DNA of 64,000 nt from JASHPR01 sp963778075. Its GTDB lineage: Bacteria; Actinomycetota; Actinomycetes; Streptosporangiales; Streptosporangiaceae. A program made the position numbers and the translations under genes. This document shows positions 42,387 through 51,132 of this stretch, one piece after another. Each line of letters begins with the position of its first letter. Within the stretch, counting starts at the first letter, position 1. Below the pieces are notes generated by a model, which saw nothing but the letters and a program-made list of their open reading frames with translations, was not told the DNA's origin and did not search any database. The stretch covers positions 372,001 through 436,000 of the forward strand of contig CAVZTJ010000001.1 in assembly GCA_963778075.1 (NCBI GenBank), written 5' to 3'.

Positions 42387-43163
42387 TCACGCGTCGCGGA
42401 GCCGGAGCAGAACTCCGCCGGCGAGCAGCGCCACGGCGGCCCACGCAGCCAGGACACCGAGGCCTGCCCAGGGGGCGATGGGCAGGGCGCGCAGGCCGGT
42501 GGTGGCCTGGATGGCGAGCCCGGCCGTCATCGGCGCGATCTGCTGGAGGTGCCGTGCCGTGCTCGAGTTGCCGAGCAGGGCGGCGACGACCGGGACGACG
42601 TACAGCAGGCCGAGCACGGTGCCGATGGCGACGGCCGTGTCCCGCACAACGGCGGCGGCGCCGAGGCTGAGCAGGGCGATCAGGGCGAGGTAGAGCGCCG
42701 ACCCGGCAGCGGCGCGCAGCACCGGCCCGTCGCCCAGCGACAGCGCCTCGTAGCCGTGCGCCGTGGTGAAACCGTGGCCGGGCAGGATGAGCTGGCCGGC
42801 GAGCACGCAGCCGGCTACGGCGATGGTGCCGGCCGCCAGCACCAGGCCGGCGATCACCGCGGCCTTGGCGGCCAGCACGGCGGTGCGCCGGGGCATGGCG
42901 GTAAACGTGACCCGGATCATCCCGGTGCCGTACTCGCCGCTGATCACCGTCGCGGCGAGGATGACGACCATCGCCTGGCCCAGGTAGATCCCGGTGAGGC
43001 TGGTCTTGGCGAGATCGACCGGGCACCCCCCGGCCGGGCACCGGGTGGCGGCGTCTGCTATCGCGCTCAGCGCCGCCGTCGTGACGACGACGGCAGCCAG
43101 CAGCCATTTCGTTCCCGGCACGGTGCGCAGCTTGACCCACTCCGCGGACATGGACTCCCTCAT
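42387..43163 (-). CDS. ABC-2-type permease
   Basis: A 258-residue permease with six predicted helices: LLAAVVVTTAALSAIADAAT, IYLGQAMVVILAATVISGEY, AVIAGLVLAAGTIAVAGCVL, GSALYLALIALLSLGAAAVV, VAIGTVLGLLYVVPVVAALL and LGVLAAWAAVALLAGGVLLR. The cytosolic GEYGTGMIRVTFTAMPRR motif is diagnostic for BcrB/NatB-like exporters. ATGA-coupled to the upstream permease. Confidence 0.87.
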   Translation of the reverse strand: MRESMSAEWVKLRTVPGTKWLLAAVVVTTAALSAIADAATRCPAGGCPVDLAKTSLTGIYLGQAMVVILAATVISGEYGTGMIRVTFTAMPRRTAVLAAKAAVIAGLVLAAGTIAVAGCVLAGQLILPGHGFTTAHGYEALSLGDGPVLRAAAGSALYLALIALLSLGAAAVVRDTAVAIGTVLGLLYVVPVVAALLGNSSTARHLQQIAPMTAGLAIQATTGLRALPIAPWAGLGVLAAWAAVALLAGGVLLRLRDA

Positions 43164-44704
43164 GCGTCCCTCCGGCGCAGCGCGACGACGGCCAGACCGA
43201 CGGCGAGCGCGGTGTAGCAGCACAGCACGGCGAAGCCAGCCCAGGGCGCGAGCGGGAAGTAGCCGTTGCGCGGTGTATACGGCGCGCTGACCTGCGGATA
43301 GGCGGGGGTGGTCTGCTGGATGGCGAACGCGGCCGCCGGGGTGAGGCGCAGCAGCCAGTCCGCGGCTCCCGCGGGCAGGACGATGATCGCGAGCAGGTAG
43401 GGCAGCACGACGGCGGCGATGACGGCGGTGACCGCCCCGGCGCTGCTGCGCAGCAGCGCGCCGAGCGCGAGCGCAAGCACCGCGGCGACGGCCACGATCG
43501 CGGCGGTTCCGGCGACGGCGCGCACCTCGGTGAAGGCGCTGACCGGCAGGATGAAGTTGCCGTTGGATCGCAGCAGCCTCTCGCCCGCCACGACGGCGGC
43601 GATGGACCCGGCCAGTCCGGCGAGGAAGGTGACCGAGCCGATCACGACGGCCTTGGCGGCCAGGACGCGGCCCCGGCGCGGGCTGGCGGCGAAGGTAACC
43701 CGGATCAGGCCCCGCCGGTACTCGGCGGTCATGAACATCGCCGCCACGACGATCACCGCGATCAGCCCGACGACCGCACCGGTCAGGGTCTGCTCGACGG
43801 AGGTGCCGGGCTGGCCGCCGGCGGCCACGTAGGGCGCGATGTCACCGGAGCCGTTCACCGTGACGGTCCCCGCGGCCTGGTGAAAGCCCGTGCCCGGTGA
43901 CGGGCCGCCGACTGCGACGCCGGCCCACCCGCCGCCGGCGCGCTGGCCGGTGACGCTGACGTGGTCGAAGCGGGCGGCGGCCACCGTGGCCGCGCCGCTG
44001 CCGCTCGACCCGCCCAGCGTCTGCGAGCTGGATTGATAGGAGCCCGGGGATGCGGCGAACATCCCGGCCTGCACGACGGCAGGCAGTCCGGCCAGGCGCA
44101 CCGTCCCGATCACATTCCAGTGGCTCCCGTTGGCGGACTGGTAGCCGGTCACCGTGTCACCGGAACGGGTCAGCCGCAGCCACCGCGGCGAGGCCGCGGA
44201 CACCGTGCCGGGGAGCCCCGCGATGTCCCCGGTGTAGTCGTACTGCATCCGCACGCCGTGGCCGGCGGTGACCATCATTGCCGCGTAGGCGGACCCCGGC
44301 CGGGTGCTGGCCGTGATGATGATCCCGGCCTTGGACCACGGCTGCAGCCCCGCCGGGCCGTGGCCGGAGGTCAGCGACGCCATCCGGATGGTGATGCTCC
44401 CGTTTCCGGCCAGCGGCTGGCGCACGAAGTAGAAGCTGTCGGTCACGGCCACGCCGCCCGGCCCGGACGCGGGCGCGGCGCAGCCGACGCCCGTGCTCAC
44501 TTTGCCGCCGGGGACGACCGTGCCGCCGCAGGTGCTGTGGTCCAGCAGCGCGACACCGGCGGTCACCAGCAGCGCGACCAGCATGCCGATCACCCAGCCA
44601 CGGACGGTCCGGAACTTGACCCACTCTGCCCGCAGCAGCCGGCCGAACCCGGAATGCCCCGCCCGGGTACCGGGCGCGCGTGACGTTACGGCGGTCGTCG
44701 TCAT
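43160..44704 (-). CDS. ABC-2-type permease with large inserted extracytoplasmic domain
   Basis: A 514-residue permease. TM1 is WVIGMLVALLVTAGVALLDH. About 260 residues follow outside the membrane, including a DUF1349/concanavalin-like lectin domain (YFVRQPLAGNGSITIRMASL; GLQPWSKAGIIITASTRPGS; WLRLTRSGDTVTGYQSANGS; VQAGMFAASPGSYQSSSQTL). The remaining five helices carry the cytosolic TAEYRRGLIRVTFAASPRRG motif. A sugar- or peptidoglycan-binding sensor attached to an exporter is the inference. It is coupled by ATGA to the ATPase gene. Confidence 0.85.
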   Translation of the reverse strand: MTTTAVTSRAPGTRAGHSGFGRLLRAEWVKFRTVRGWVIGMLVALLVTAGVALLDHSTCGGTVVPGGKVSTGVGCAAPASGPGGVAVTDSFYFVRQPLAGNGSITIRMASLTSGHGPAGLQPWSKAGIIITASTRPGSAYAAMMVTAGHGVRMQYDYTGDIAGLPGTVSAASPRWLRLTRSGDTVTGYQSANGSHWNVIGTVRLAGLPAVVQAGMFAASPGSYQSSSQTLGGSSGSGAATVAAARFDHVSVTGQRAGGGWAGVAVGGPSPGTGFHQAAGTVTVNGSGDIAPYVAAGGQPGTSVEQTLTGAVVGLIAVIVVAAMFMTAEYRRGLIRVTFAASPRRGRVLAAKAVVIGSVTFLAGLAGSIAAVVAGERLLRSNGNFILPVSAFTEVRAVAGTAAIVAVAAVLALALGALLRSSAGAVTAVIAAVVLPYLLAIIVLPAGAADWLLRLTPAAAFAIQQTTPAYPQVSAPYTPRNGYFPLAPWAGFAVLCCYTALAVGLAVVALRRRDA

Positions 44705-45633
44705 CGGACGGCCTCCCCGGCAGGCGCGGCGCGGTATTCGACCGCGTCCCGGGTGAGCTCCAGGTAGGCCTCTTCCAGGCTCGCGCGGTGCGCGGAGACC
44801 TCAGAGAACGGCACCGCCTGGCTGCTGAGCACCGCCACGATCTTCTCCGCGGCCAGCCCGGACACGGCGAGGACGCCGCCGCTGGCAGTGACCGCGGCGC
44901 CGGCGCGTTCCAGGGCGGCCGTTGCGTCCGCCGCGGCCGGGGTCCGCACCGTTACCCGGTCGCCGGAAGCGGCCGCGAGCAGGCCAGCCGTGCTGGTGTC
45001 GGCGATCACCCGGCCGCGCCCGACGATAACCAGGTGGTCGGCCGTGTCCTGCAGTTCGCTCATCAGGTGGCTGGACACCAGCACCGCCCGGCCCTGGGTG
45101 GCCAGCGCACGCAGGAACCCGCGCATCCAGACGATGCCCTCGGGGTCCATGCCGTTGAACGGCTCGTCCAGCATCAACGCCGGCGGATCTCCGAGCAGTG
45201 CCGCGGCGATCCCGAGCCGCTGGCGCATCCCCAGGGAGTAGCCGCCCGCCTTCCGTCGCGCGGCCTGGTCCAGGCCGGCCTGGCGGATCACCTCGTCCAC
45301 GCGCGAGGGCGGCAGGCCCTGGGAGCGGGCCAGCCACAGCAGGTGGTTGCGGGCGGTGCGGCCGGGCTGCAGCGCGGCGGCGTCCAGCAGCGACCCGATC
45401 ACGGTCAGCGGGTACGGCAGTGACTGGTACCGCCGGCCGCCGACCAGGGCGCTGCCTTCGTCGGGGGCGTCCAGGCCGAGGATGACCCGCATCGTGGTCG
45501 ACTTGCCCGCGCCGTTGGGGCCGATGAACCCGGTCACCCGGCCCGGCGCAACCGTGAACGACATGCCGTCCAGCGCCTGCACCGGACCGAACCGCTTGCG
45601 CAGCCCGTTCACTTCAATCGCTGCTCCGTCCAT
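44701..45633 (-). CDS. ABC transporter ATPase (BcrA-like)
   Basis: A 310-residue ATPase. Walker A is GFIGPNGAGKSTTMRVILGL, the signature is GYSLGMRQRLGIAAALLGDP, Walker B is ALMLDEPFNGMDPEGIVWMR, and the switch His is in VLVSSHLMSELQDTADH. It energises the two permeases downstream. Systems of this type export lantibiotics or bacitracin-like compounds or sense envelope stress. ATG 45633 has GAAGGCGG at good distance. It is divergent from the response regulator. Confidence 0.92.
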   Translation of the reverse strand: MDGAAIEVNGLRKRFGPVQALDGMSFTVAPGRVTGFIGPNGAGKSTTMRVILGLDAPDEGSALVGGRRYQSLPYPLTVIGSLLDAAALQPGRTARNHLLWLARSQGLPPSRVDEVIRQAGLDQAARRKAGGYSLGMRQRLGIAAALLGDPPALMLDEPFNGMDPEGIVWMRGFLRALATQGRAVLVSSHLMSELQDTADHLVIVGRGRVIADTSTAGLLAAASGDRVTVRTPAAADATAALERAGAAVTASGGVLAVSGLAAEKIVAVLSSQAVPFSEVSAHRASLEEAYLELTRDAVEYRAAPAGEAVR

Positions 45634-45689
45634 CTGGCCGCCTTCTCGCTCGGTGAATGTTCGCTTCGAAGGTGGTTGTACGCGGAAAC

Positions 45690-45732
45690 CGGTATCAGGC
45701 CGGTGTTGCCGCCTGAAACCCGGCTGATACCG
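45690..45732. promoter_or_regulatory. Inverted repeat between ABC operon and two-component operon
   Basis: CGGTATCAG (45690-45698) and CTGATACCG (45724-45732) are perfect 9-bp arms, 25 bp apart, in the 120-bp divergent region. This is a likely response-regulator or promoter-associated site for one or both operons. Confidence 0.6.
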
Positions 45733-45753
45733 CTGACCTGGCATTCTCGGATC

Positions 45754-46413
45754 ATGAGAGTGCTGGTCGCCGAGGACGTCGAGGACCTGGCCACCGCGAT
45801 CGCGGCCGGGCTGCGCCGCGAGGGCATGGCCGTCGACGTCGTCCTGGACGGAGACGCGGCCCTGGACCACCTGGCCGTTACTCCCTACGACGTGGTGGTG
45901 CTGGACCGGGACCTGCCCGGAACCCACGGCGATGAGGTGTGCCGGCAGCTGGCCGGGCGGCCGGGCAGCCGGGTGCTGATGCTGACCGCGGCCAGCACGG
46001 TCCGGGACCGGGTCGAGGGCCTGGGGCTCGGCGCCGACGACTACCTGCCCAAGCCGTTCGACTTTGCCGAGCTCGTCGCGCGCATCCGCGCCATCGGCCG
46101 CCGTCCCGTGACCTCACTGCCCCCGGTCCTCGGACGGGGCGATCTGACGCTCGATCCCGGCCGCCGGGTCGCGTTCCGCGCGGGACGGCGCCTGGATCTC
46201 AGCCCCAAGGAGTTCGGCCTGCTGGAGTACCTGCTCGCGGCCGGGGACCGGGTCGTCTCCGCCGAGGAACTGCTCGAGGGAGTCTGGGACGAGGCAGCCG
46301 ACCCCTTCACCACCGCGGTCAAGCAGACCATGCGCCGGCTCCGGGCCAAGCTCGGCGATCCGCCGGTCATCCGCACCGTCCGTGAGGGCGGCTATCAGAT
46401 CGGAGAGCTGTGA
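45754..46413 (+). CDS. OmpR-family response regulator
   Basis: A 219-residue protein. The receiver has its acidic pair in VLVAEDVEDLATAIAAGLRR, the phospho-Asp in YDVVVLDRDLPGTHGDEVCR and Lys in DDYLPKPFDFAELVARI. The winged-helix effector carries SPKEFGLLEYLLAAGDRVVS and TAVKQTMRRLRAKLGDPPVI. It regulates the divergent ABC exporter by position (inference). Confidence 0.93.
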   Translation: MRVLVAEDVEDLATAIAAGLRREGMAVDVVLDGDAALDHLAVTPYDVVVLDRDLPGTHGDEVCRQLAGRPGSRVLMLTAASTVRDRVEGLGLGADDYLPKPFDFAELVARIRAIGRRPVTSLPPVLGRGDLTLDPGRRVAFRAGRRLDLSPKEFGLLEYLLAAGDRVVSAEELLEGVWDEAADPFTTAVKQTMRRLRAKLGDPPVIRTVREGGYQIGEL

Positions 46414-47549
46414 TGCGCCTCCCCCAGCCCGCGGCCTCGGCGCTCCGCCTGCCCCGGCGCACCTTGCGGGCCCAGCTCGCGTTGCTGTACGCCGCGGTGT
46501 TCGGCCTTTCCTGCGTTGCCGTCGCCTCGGTCGCGGTGATCTTCAAGCCGAACTTCCTGGTCCGGGCCAACTGCGAGTCAGCCTCCGGCAGCCAGCACTC
46601 CTGCGGCCAGGGCACTGGCCTGTCTTTCGCCGGGACCCTCACTCACGACGCCAAGCAGAACGTGGCAGGCCTGGTCTTTGTCGTGATCATGGCAGCCCTC
46701 GCTGTGGGGATCGGCTGGCTGATCGCCGGGCGCGTGCTGCGGCCATTGCGCACGATCACCTCGACCGCCCGCGAGATCTCAGCCAGGAACCTGAGCCAGC
46801 GTCTCGCCGTTGACGGCCCCGACGACGAATTCCGGCAGCTCGGCCAGACGCTCGACGGCCTGTTCGGCCGGCTCGAGGCATCGTTCGACGCGCAGCGGCA
46901 CTTCGTCGCGAACGCCTCCCACGAACTGCGAACCCCGCTGACCGCCGAGAAGACCGTGCTTCAGGTCGCCCTCGCCGACCCCGAAGCCAATACCGCGACC
47001 CTGCGGTCCGCCTGCACGACCGCACTGCAATGGGCCGAGCAGCAGGAACACCTCATCGACGCGCTGCTGACGCTCGCCAGCAGCCAGCGCGGAATAGAGC
47101 GCTGGGAGCCATTCAACCTCGCCGACATCGCCCGGGACGCGGTGCTGCACCATCATCAGGACGCCGAGCGGCGCGGCATCCGCATCGACGCCGCCCTGTC
47201 GGCCGCGCCGGCCACCGGCGACCCTGCCCTGGCCGAGAGCCTGATCACGAACCTGGTCGGCAACGCCATCCGGCACAACGTCGAGGGAGGCTGGGTCGAG
47301 ATCTCCACCGCGATCACCGACGGCCGTGCAGACCTGACGGTCAGCAACACCGGGCCGCTGATCTCGCCCGGCGAGGTAGACCGCCTCTTCCAGCCATTCC
47401 AGCGCACCGGCATCCGGCGAACCGGCGGCGCCAACGGGCACGGGCTCGGCCTGGCCATCGTCAGCGCGATCGCCGGCGTTCACGGCGCCGAAGTGACAGT
47501 CGCGGCCCGGCCCGAGGGTGGCCTTGGCATCACGGTGAGCTTCCCATGA
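46413..47549 (+). CDS. Sensor histidine kinase
   Basis: A 378-residue kinase with two membrane helices (LALLYAAVFGLSCVAVASVA; NVAGLVFVVIMAALAVGIGW) and a short ~55-residue extracellular loop containing two Cys. A HAMP domain follows, then HisKA with the phospho-His in FVANASHELRTPLTAEKTVL and an HATPase with LITNLVGNAIRHNVEGG and NGHGLGLAIVSAIAGVHGAE. A TGATG overlap couples it to the regulator. The small loop resembles intramembrane-sensing kinases of ABC-exporter systems. Confidence 0.92.
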   Translation: MRLPQPAASALRLPRRTLRAQLALLYAAVFGLSCVAVASVAVIFKPNFLVRANCESASGSQHSCGQGTGLSFAGTLTHDAKQNVAGLVFVVIMAALAVGIGWLIAGRVLRPLRTITSTAREISARNLSQRLAVDGPDDEFRQLGQTLDGLFGRLEASFDAQRHFVANASHELRTPLTAEKTVLQVALADPEANTATLRSACTTALQWAEQQEHLIDALLTLASSQRGIERWEPFNLADIARDAVLHHHQDAERRGIRIDAALSAAPATGDPALAESLITNLVGNAIRHNVEGGWVEISTAITDGRADLTVSNTGPLISPGEVDRLFQPFQRTGIRRTGGANGHGLGLAIVSAIAGVHGAEVTVAARPEGGLGITVSFP

Positions 47550-47740
47550 TCCGGTTTTCCCAGGACCAGGCGGCGAGTTCTACCCGGTTGCGGATCCCGA
47601 GCTTGTCCTGGATCCGGGTGATGTGAGTCTTGACCGTGCTGAGGAGCAGGGCGGGCCCGGCATCCTTGAGCAGAAAGCCGGCCGCGCCGTCCTGCTTGCC
47701 CTGGCTGGCCTGGTCATCGCCATCGCGGGTGCGCTCGGCC
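47530..47740 (-). pseudogene. NarL/LuxR-type response regulator with internal deletion
   Basis: AAGFLLKDAGPALLL is the end of a receiver domain, and STVKTHITRIQDKLGIRNRV then ELAAWSWENRI is the LuxR recognition helix and tail. The ~75 residues normally between (hinge and first HTH helices) are absent, and no receiver start is recognisable upstream. The 3' end overlaps the histidine kinase stop. Confidence 0.75.
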
Positions 47741-47798
47741 CGGCCGGCTGGGCGGCCGACACCCGCACCGCCTTCGCGCTCCGGGCCGAGTGACATCC

Positions 47799-48416
47799 TC
47801 ACCAGCGCGGGGCCCAGGCAGTCCAGCCTGTGGCCAGGCGCATGGCCAGCAGGGCGAGGACCAGGCCGCCGCCCAGGGACATCCCGACCAGCAGCAGCCG
47901 GGTCCCGCCGTGGCCAGGCCGGGCCGCTGCCTCGTGGGTGCTCAGCAGGATGCGCGGCACGCGCCAGACGTACGTCAGCACGTGGAGGGTCATCGCGCCG
48001 AACCACAGCAGGAACGACGCCTTGTGCAGGAACAGCCACGGCCCGATTTCGCGGCCGGTCAGTGCCAGCGCCCCGCCGGTCCCGAGCACGGCCAGCGAGG
48101 TGAGGACTACCACCGGGCCGAGCACGCGAGGGATCGGGGCCGGCGGCCCCTTTCGGACGTAGCCCTCAGACCCGGTGTAGTAGCGGACGAACCGGTAGCC
48201 GGTGGAGCCGATCTTCAGCAGGACCGGGCCGATCAGCAGCACGCCGAGGAACATGTGCAGGGTAAGTAGCCGGCCCAGGGCCAGCAGCGTCAAGCCTTCT
48301 AAGGCGAAGCCGGCGAGCAGCACCGTGCCGGTCAGCGCGGTCAGCTGCTCGTTGCCTTGCACGCCGTCGCTCACGGCGCGCGGGCGGCCGTGGCGCCGCC
48401 TAGCCGTCGTGCTCAC
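47799..48416 (-). CDS. Cytochrome-b-like membrane protein
   Basis: A protein of about 205 residues with four to five helices and conserved histidines in TLLALGRLLTLHMFLGVLLI, GPWLFLHKASFLLWFGAMTL and HVLTYVWRVPRILLST, the arrangement of a b561/b6-type heme protein. GTG 48416 has GAAGGG at 48425-48430; ATG 48434 is the alternative and would overlap the ferredoxin stop. It is the last gene of the redox operon. Confidence 0.75.
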   Translation of the reverse strand: MSTTARRRHGRPRAVSDGVQGNEQLTALTGTVLLAGFALEGLTLLALGRLLTLHMFLGVLLIGPVLLKIGSTGYRFVRYYTGSEGYVRKGPPAPIPRVLGPVVVLTSLAVLGTGGALALTGREIGPWLFLHKASFLLWFGAMTLHVLTYVWRVPRILLSTHEAAARPGHGGTRLLLVGMSLGGGLVLALLAMRLATGWTAWAPRW

Positions 48417-48420
48417 GGCG

Positions 48421-48642
48421 TCACGCCCTTCCATCGTGGTTCCCGTCGGCTCGCTGCAGCCGCAGTGCCAGGGCGGGGCAGGCCCGGACTGCACGGCGCG
48501 CGTGCCGGGCCAGGCCGGGTGGCACGTCGCCGAGGATGACCGGGTAGCCCCACTCGTCGAGTTCGATGCGCTCGGGCAGCAGGTCGGCGCACAGGCCGTG
48601 GCCCGTGCAGGCGATCGGGTCCCAGTGCAGCCGCTGTCTCAT
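48421..48642 (-). CDS. HxxC-type ferredoxin
   Basis: A 73-residue ferredoxin with ACTGHGLCADLLPERIELDE and RAVRACPALALRLQ. The Cys-x2-His-x2-Cys arrangement with a distal CP is typical of actinobacterial ferredoxins of cytochrome P450 systems, 3Fe-4S or His-ligated. TGATG overlap with the flavoprotein gene. It probably shuttles electrons between the NuoF-like protein and the heme proteins. Confidence 0.88.
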   Translation of the reverse strand: MRQRLHWDPIACTGHGLCADLLPERIELDEWGYPVILGDVPPGLARHARRAVRACPALALRLQRADGNHDGRA

Positions 48643-49913
48643 CACGCCTCCACGCAGGGATGCCCGGCGGCGTGGATGCTGGCATCGGGTGCGAACGCGG
48701 CCAGGGCAGAGGCCGCCATCCGGACCGCGCCGTCCGGATGGCGGCACGCACCGCGCCCGCCGATGGTGCCGAGCCGGCGATGCAGCCGTTCCAGCACGTC
48801 GCCGTCGGGCCGTCCGTTCGCCAGCTGAGTGAAGTCATTCGTGATGGCGGGAAGGCCGAACCTGCACGGCCCGCACTGGCGTGCGCTCTCGCTGGCGAGG
48901 AACCCCAGGATGCGCGCGGCCTCCGCGAGCCCACAGCGGCCGGCCGGGAGCGCGAAGATCACGCCCGTGCCGGGCGAGGCCCCCGCGTCGCGCAGCCCGG
49001 CAGCGGACAGCGGCAGGCGGGCGACGTCCCGCGTGGCGTGCCAGGTGCCGAAGTACCCGCCGACGAGCACGGCACCGTCTTCGGTGTTCCCACCGCAGAG
49101 CGCCAGCACGTCGCCGAGCCGGCTGCCTGCCCCGATTTCGTAGACGCCCGGATAGCGGACCGCGCCGCTGACGGTGATCAGCATCGTGCCGGGTGTGCCG
49201 GCGCCGCCCACCTGGCCGAACCAGTCCGGGCCATAACGCGCGATGAGGGCGACGTGCGCCAGCGTCTCGACGTTGTCGACCAGCGTGGGTCGGCCGCCGA
49301 CTCCCCGCTCGAAGGGGCGGGGCGGCACGGTCGTGGGCATGGCCTCGCCGCCATTGAGCCAGCGGATCATCGCGGTTTCCTCGCTGGCTACGTAGCGGGA
49401 CGGCAGCCCGTGCGCCAGCACCGCCACCTCACCCAGGCCGGCCTGCTGGCGTTCGCTGATCGCGCGCAGCATGATGTCGGCCTGCTGGTCCCGGGTCTGG
49501 TCGAGGCAGACGTGGATGACGTCGGCGCCGACGGCGCGCGCGGCCAGCAGCGCGCCGTCCAGGACCAGGTGCGGTGCCCGGGACAGCAGAGCCTGGTCCT
49601 TCTGGCTGGCCGGCTCGCTTTCCACACCGTTAGCCACCACGACCGCCGGGCCCCGCCGGTCCGCCACCGCGCGCATCTTGGTCCCGGTCGGGAAGCCCGC
49701 CCCGCCTCGGCCGGTCAGCCTCGCCGCGGCGACGGCTTCGACGAGGGCCTGCGGGTACTGCTGGCGGTCGGGGGGCAGGGGTCCGTACCGGTCGTGGTGC
49801 TCATGCAGGCCGGCGGGTCGCGTGGCGTTCTGCCAGCCGGCGGTCAGGCGCCGGTGAGTGATCCGTCGCCGAAGCCAGCCGGGCGGGCCCTGATCGCGCT
49901 GCGGCCCGGTCAT
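48642..49913 (-). CDS. NuoF-like NAD(P)H/flavin iron-sulfur protein
   Basis: A 423-residue homologue of the complex I 51-kDa subunit. The FMN/NADH site is LTGRGGAGFPTGTKMRAVAD and VVVANGVESEPASQKDQALL. An SLBB domain is at TVSGAVRYPGVYEIGAGSRL. The C-terminal cluster region is SARQCGPCRFGLPAITND ... GGRGACRHPDGAVRM. Only three Cys of the usual four N3-cluster ligands are seen. No other complex I subunits are adjacent. It probably feeds electrons from NAD(P)H to the ferredoxin (inference). ATGA-coupled to the heme protein upstream. Confidence 0.88.
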   Translation of the reverse strand: MTGPQRDQGPPGWLRRRITHRRLTAGWQNATRPAGLHEHHDRYGPLPPDRQQYPQALVEAVAAARLTGRGGAGFPTGTKMRAVADRRGPAVVVANGVESEPASQKDQALLSRAPHLVLDGALLAARAVGADVIHVCLDQTRDQQADIMLRAISERQQAGLGEVAVLAHGLPSRYVASEETAMIRWLNGGEAMPTTVPPRPFERGVGGRPTLVDNVETLAHVALIARYGPDWFGQVGGAGTPGTMLITVSGAVRYPGVYEIGAGSRLGDVLALCGGNTEDGAVLVGGYFGTWHATRDVARLPLSAAGLRDAGASPGTGVIFALPAGRCGLAEAARILGFLASESARQCGPCRFGLPAITNDFTQLANGRPDGDVLERLHRRLGTIGGRGACRHPDGAVRMAASALAAFAPDASIHAAGHPCVEA

Positions 49914-50587
49914 TTCCGGCCTCCGGCCCGCAAGGCGCGGCTGTGCAGGATCGCGGGCGGCGTGCCGGCCCGCTCGGCCCAGTGCGGCTGCAGCGGGCCG
50001 ATGTAGATGAAGACCCCCGTCGCCATCGGCAGCACCGCCAGCGCGGTGAGGGCGGCGGTGCGGCCACGGCCCGGTGCCGCCAGCGAAAGCCGCCACCACA
50101 CGGCCCCGGCGACGCCGGCCACGCACACCGCGTCGATCGCGAGCAGCCAGGGCACCCTGCTGTCGGTCCCGGTGCCCAGGCTGTGCCACAGCGCCACGGG
50201 CCAGCACGCGTAGGCGAGCCAGTGCACGTAGCGCCAGGCACGGTACGAAAGCCGGTCACGCAGCAGGCTCGTCAGCGCGACCGCGAGCAGCATGTCGAAC
50301 GCGACCGTGCCCAGGCCCAGCCAGAAACCCCGGTAAGCGGAGTTGAAGGGGACAACCGCGGAAGCAAAACCGATCGGGGCGTAGCCGTCGGCGATGGTGG
50401 TCAGCACGTGCAGGGCGACCAGTGCGAGCACGAGCAGCGAGGAGTTGCGGTGCAGCCCCGCCGTGACCACCCGGGGCAGGCCGGGCGCGGCAAATCTGGC
50501 CGTCCCCGCGATTCCGAGGATCACCGTGGCGGTCAGCAGCACCAGTGCGACCACGCCGAAAGCGCGGGTGGCATACCAGAGGGCCAT
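49910..50587 (-). CDS. Ferric-reductase-like transmembrane heme protein
   Basis: A 225-residue six-helix protein of the ferric reductase-like domain. Heme ligands are probably the His of AGLHRNSSLLVLALVALHVL and of YVHWLAYACWPVALWHSLG, in facing helices. It lacks the FAD/NAD C-terminal domain, so it depends on the flavoprotein encoded next. It would move electrons across the membrane. The stop lies two bases after the start of the Ser/Pro gene's terminator region, in one transcript. Confidence 0.87.
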   Translation of the reverse strand: MALWYATRAFGVVALVLLTATVILGIAGTARFAAPGLPRVVTAGLHRNSSLLVLALVALHVLTTIADGYAPIGFASAVVPFNSAYRGFWLGLGTVAFDMLLAVALTSLLRDRLSYRAWRYVHWLAYACWPVALWHSLGTGTDSRVPWLLAIDAVCVAGVAGAVWWRLSLAAPGRGRTAALTALAVLPMATGVFIYIGPLQPHWAERAGTPPAILHSRALRAGGRK

Positions 50588-50589
50588 CG

Positions 50590-51000
50590 TCAGGAGCCGC
50601 CGGAGGACACCTGCGGCGCTGCGGACGTGGGCGCCGGCTGCTGAGGCGGCGTCGTCAGCCGCTTGTGACGCCTGGCGTGATGCGGCGCCGCACTGCTGGA
50701 CGAGCCCGCTGAACGCGGAGCGGCCGAAGGTGAGGGCGCAGCAGGCGAAGACGCAGCCGACGGAGAAGGCGTGGCCGATGGAGATGGCGACGCTGAGGCA
50801 GCGCCACCGGACGACCCTGACGGCGACGTGGGCGAGGCCGGGGCGACGGCGCTGGCATGGCCTGGAGTCTCGTGCGCGAAAGCCATGCCCAGCCCGAGCG
50901 ATGCGGCCGCGGCCGCACTCACGATGCCGAGCGAGATGGCCCTGGTACGCCCGATCAGCTCGTCGCGCCGTGCTGCTGCCCAGTGCTCCGACCGTCGCAT
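50590..51000 (-). CDS. Ser/Pro/Ala-rich membrane-anchored small protein
   Basis: A 136-residue protein: charged N-terminus (RRSEHWAAARRDELIGRTRA), one hydrophobic segment ISLGIVSAAAAASLGLGMAF, then an extracellular low-complexity tail (SPSPSATPSPSAASSPAAPS) with a His/Arg cluster PHHARRHKRL. In related redox clusters an FMN-binding protein occupies this place; only an anchor and linker are present here. It is the first gene of the redox operon. Confidence 0.65.
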   Translation of the reverse strand: MRRSEHWAAARRDELIGRTRAISLGIVSAAAAASLGLGMAFAHETPGHASAVAPASPTSPSGSSGGAASASPSPSATPSPSAASSPAAPSPSAAPRSAGSSSSAAPHHARRHKRLTTPPQQPAPTSAAPQVSSGGS

Positions 51001-51032
51001 GCCTGTGTCAGTCCTCTCCGTGCGGCGCCGCA

Positions 51033-51120
51033 GTCAGCCTGCGGGCCGCACGCATGCGGCCCGTCAGCAAGCCTGCGGGGCCGCGCGGATGCGGCCCGTC
51101 AGCAAGCCTGCCCGGCGGGA
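51033..51120 (+). repeat. GC-rich imperfect tandem repeat
   Basis: Three copies of a 30-35-bp unit beginning GTCAGC at 51033, 51063 and 51098, each containing GCCTGCgGG and, in the first two, GATGCGGCCC or CATGCGGCCC. It lies between the redox-operon start codon and the response-regulator-type repeats, so it may belong to the 5' leader. Confidence 0.7.
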
Positions 51121-51132
51121 TACGCGAGACCG

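Noticed and set aside
46756..47483. Minus-strand frames inside the histidine kinase gene
   Set aside because: Antisense shadows; the plus strand carries complete HisKA and HATPase domains.
48642..49913. Part of a respiratory complex I (nuo) operon
   Set aside because: No other nuo subunits are adjacent; partners are a ferredoxin and ferric-reductase-like membrane proteins.
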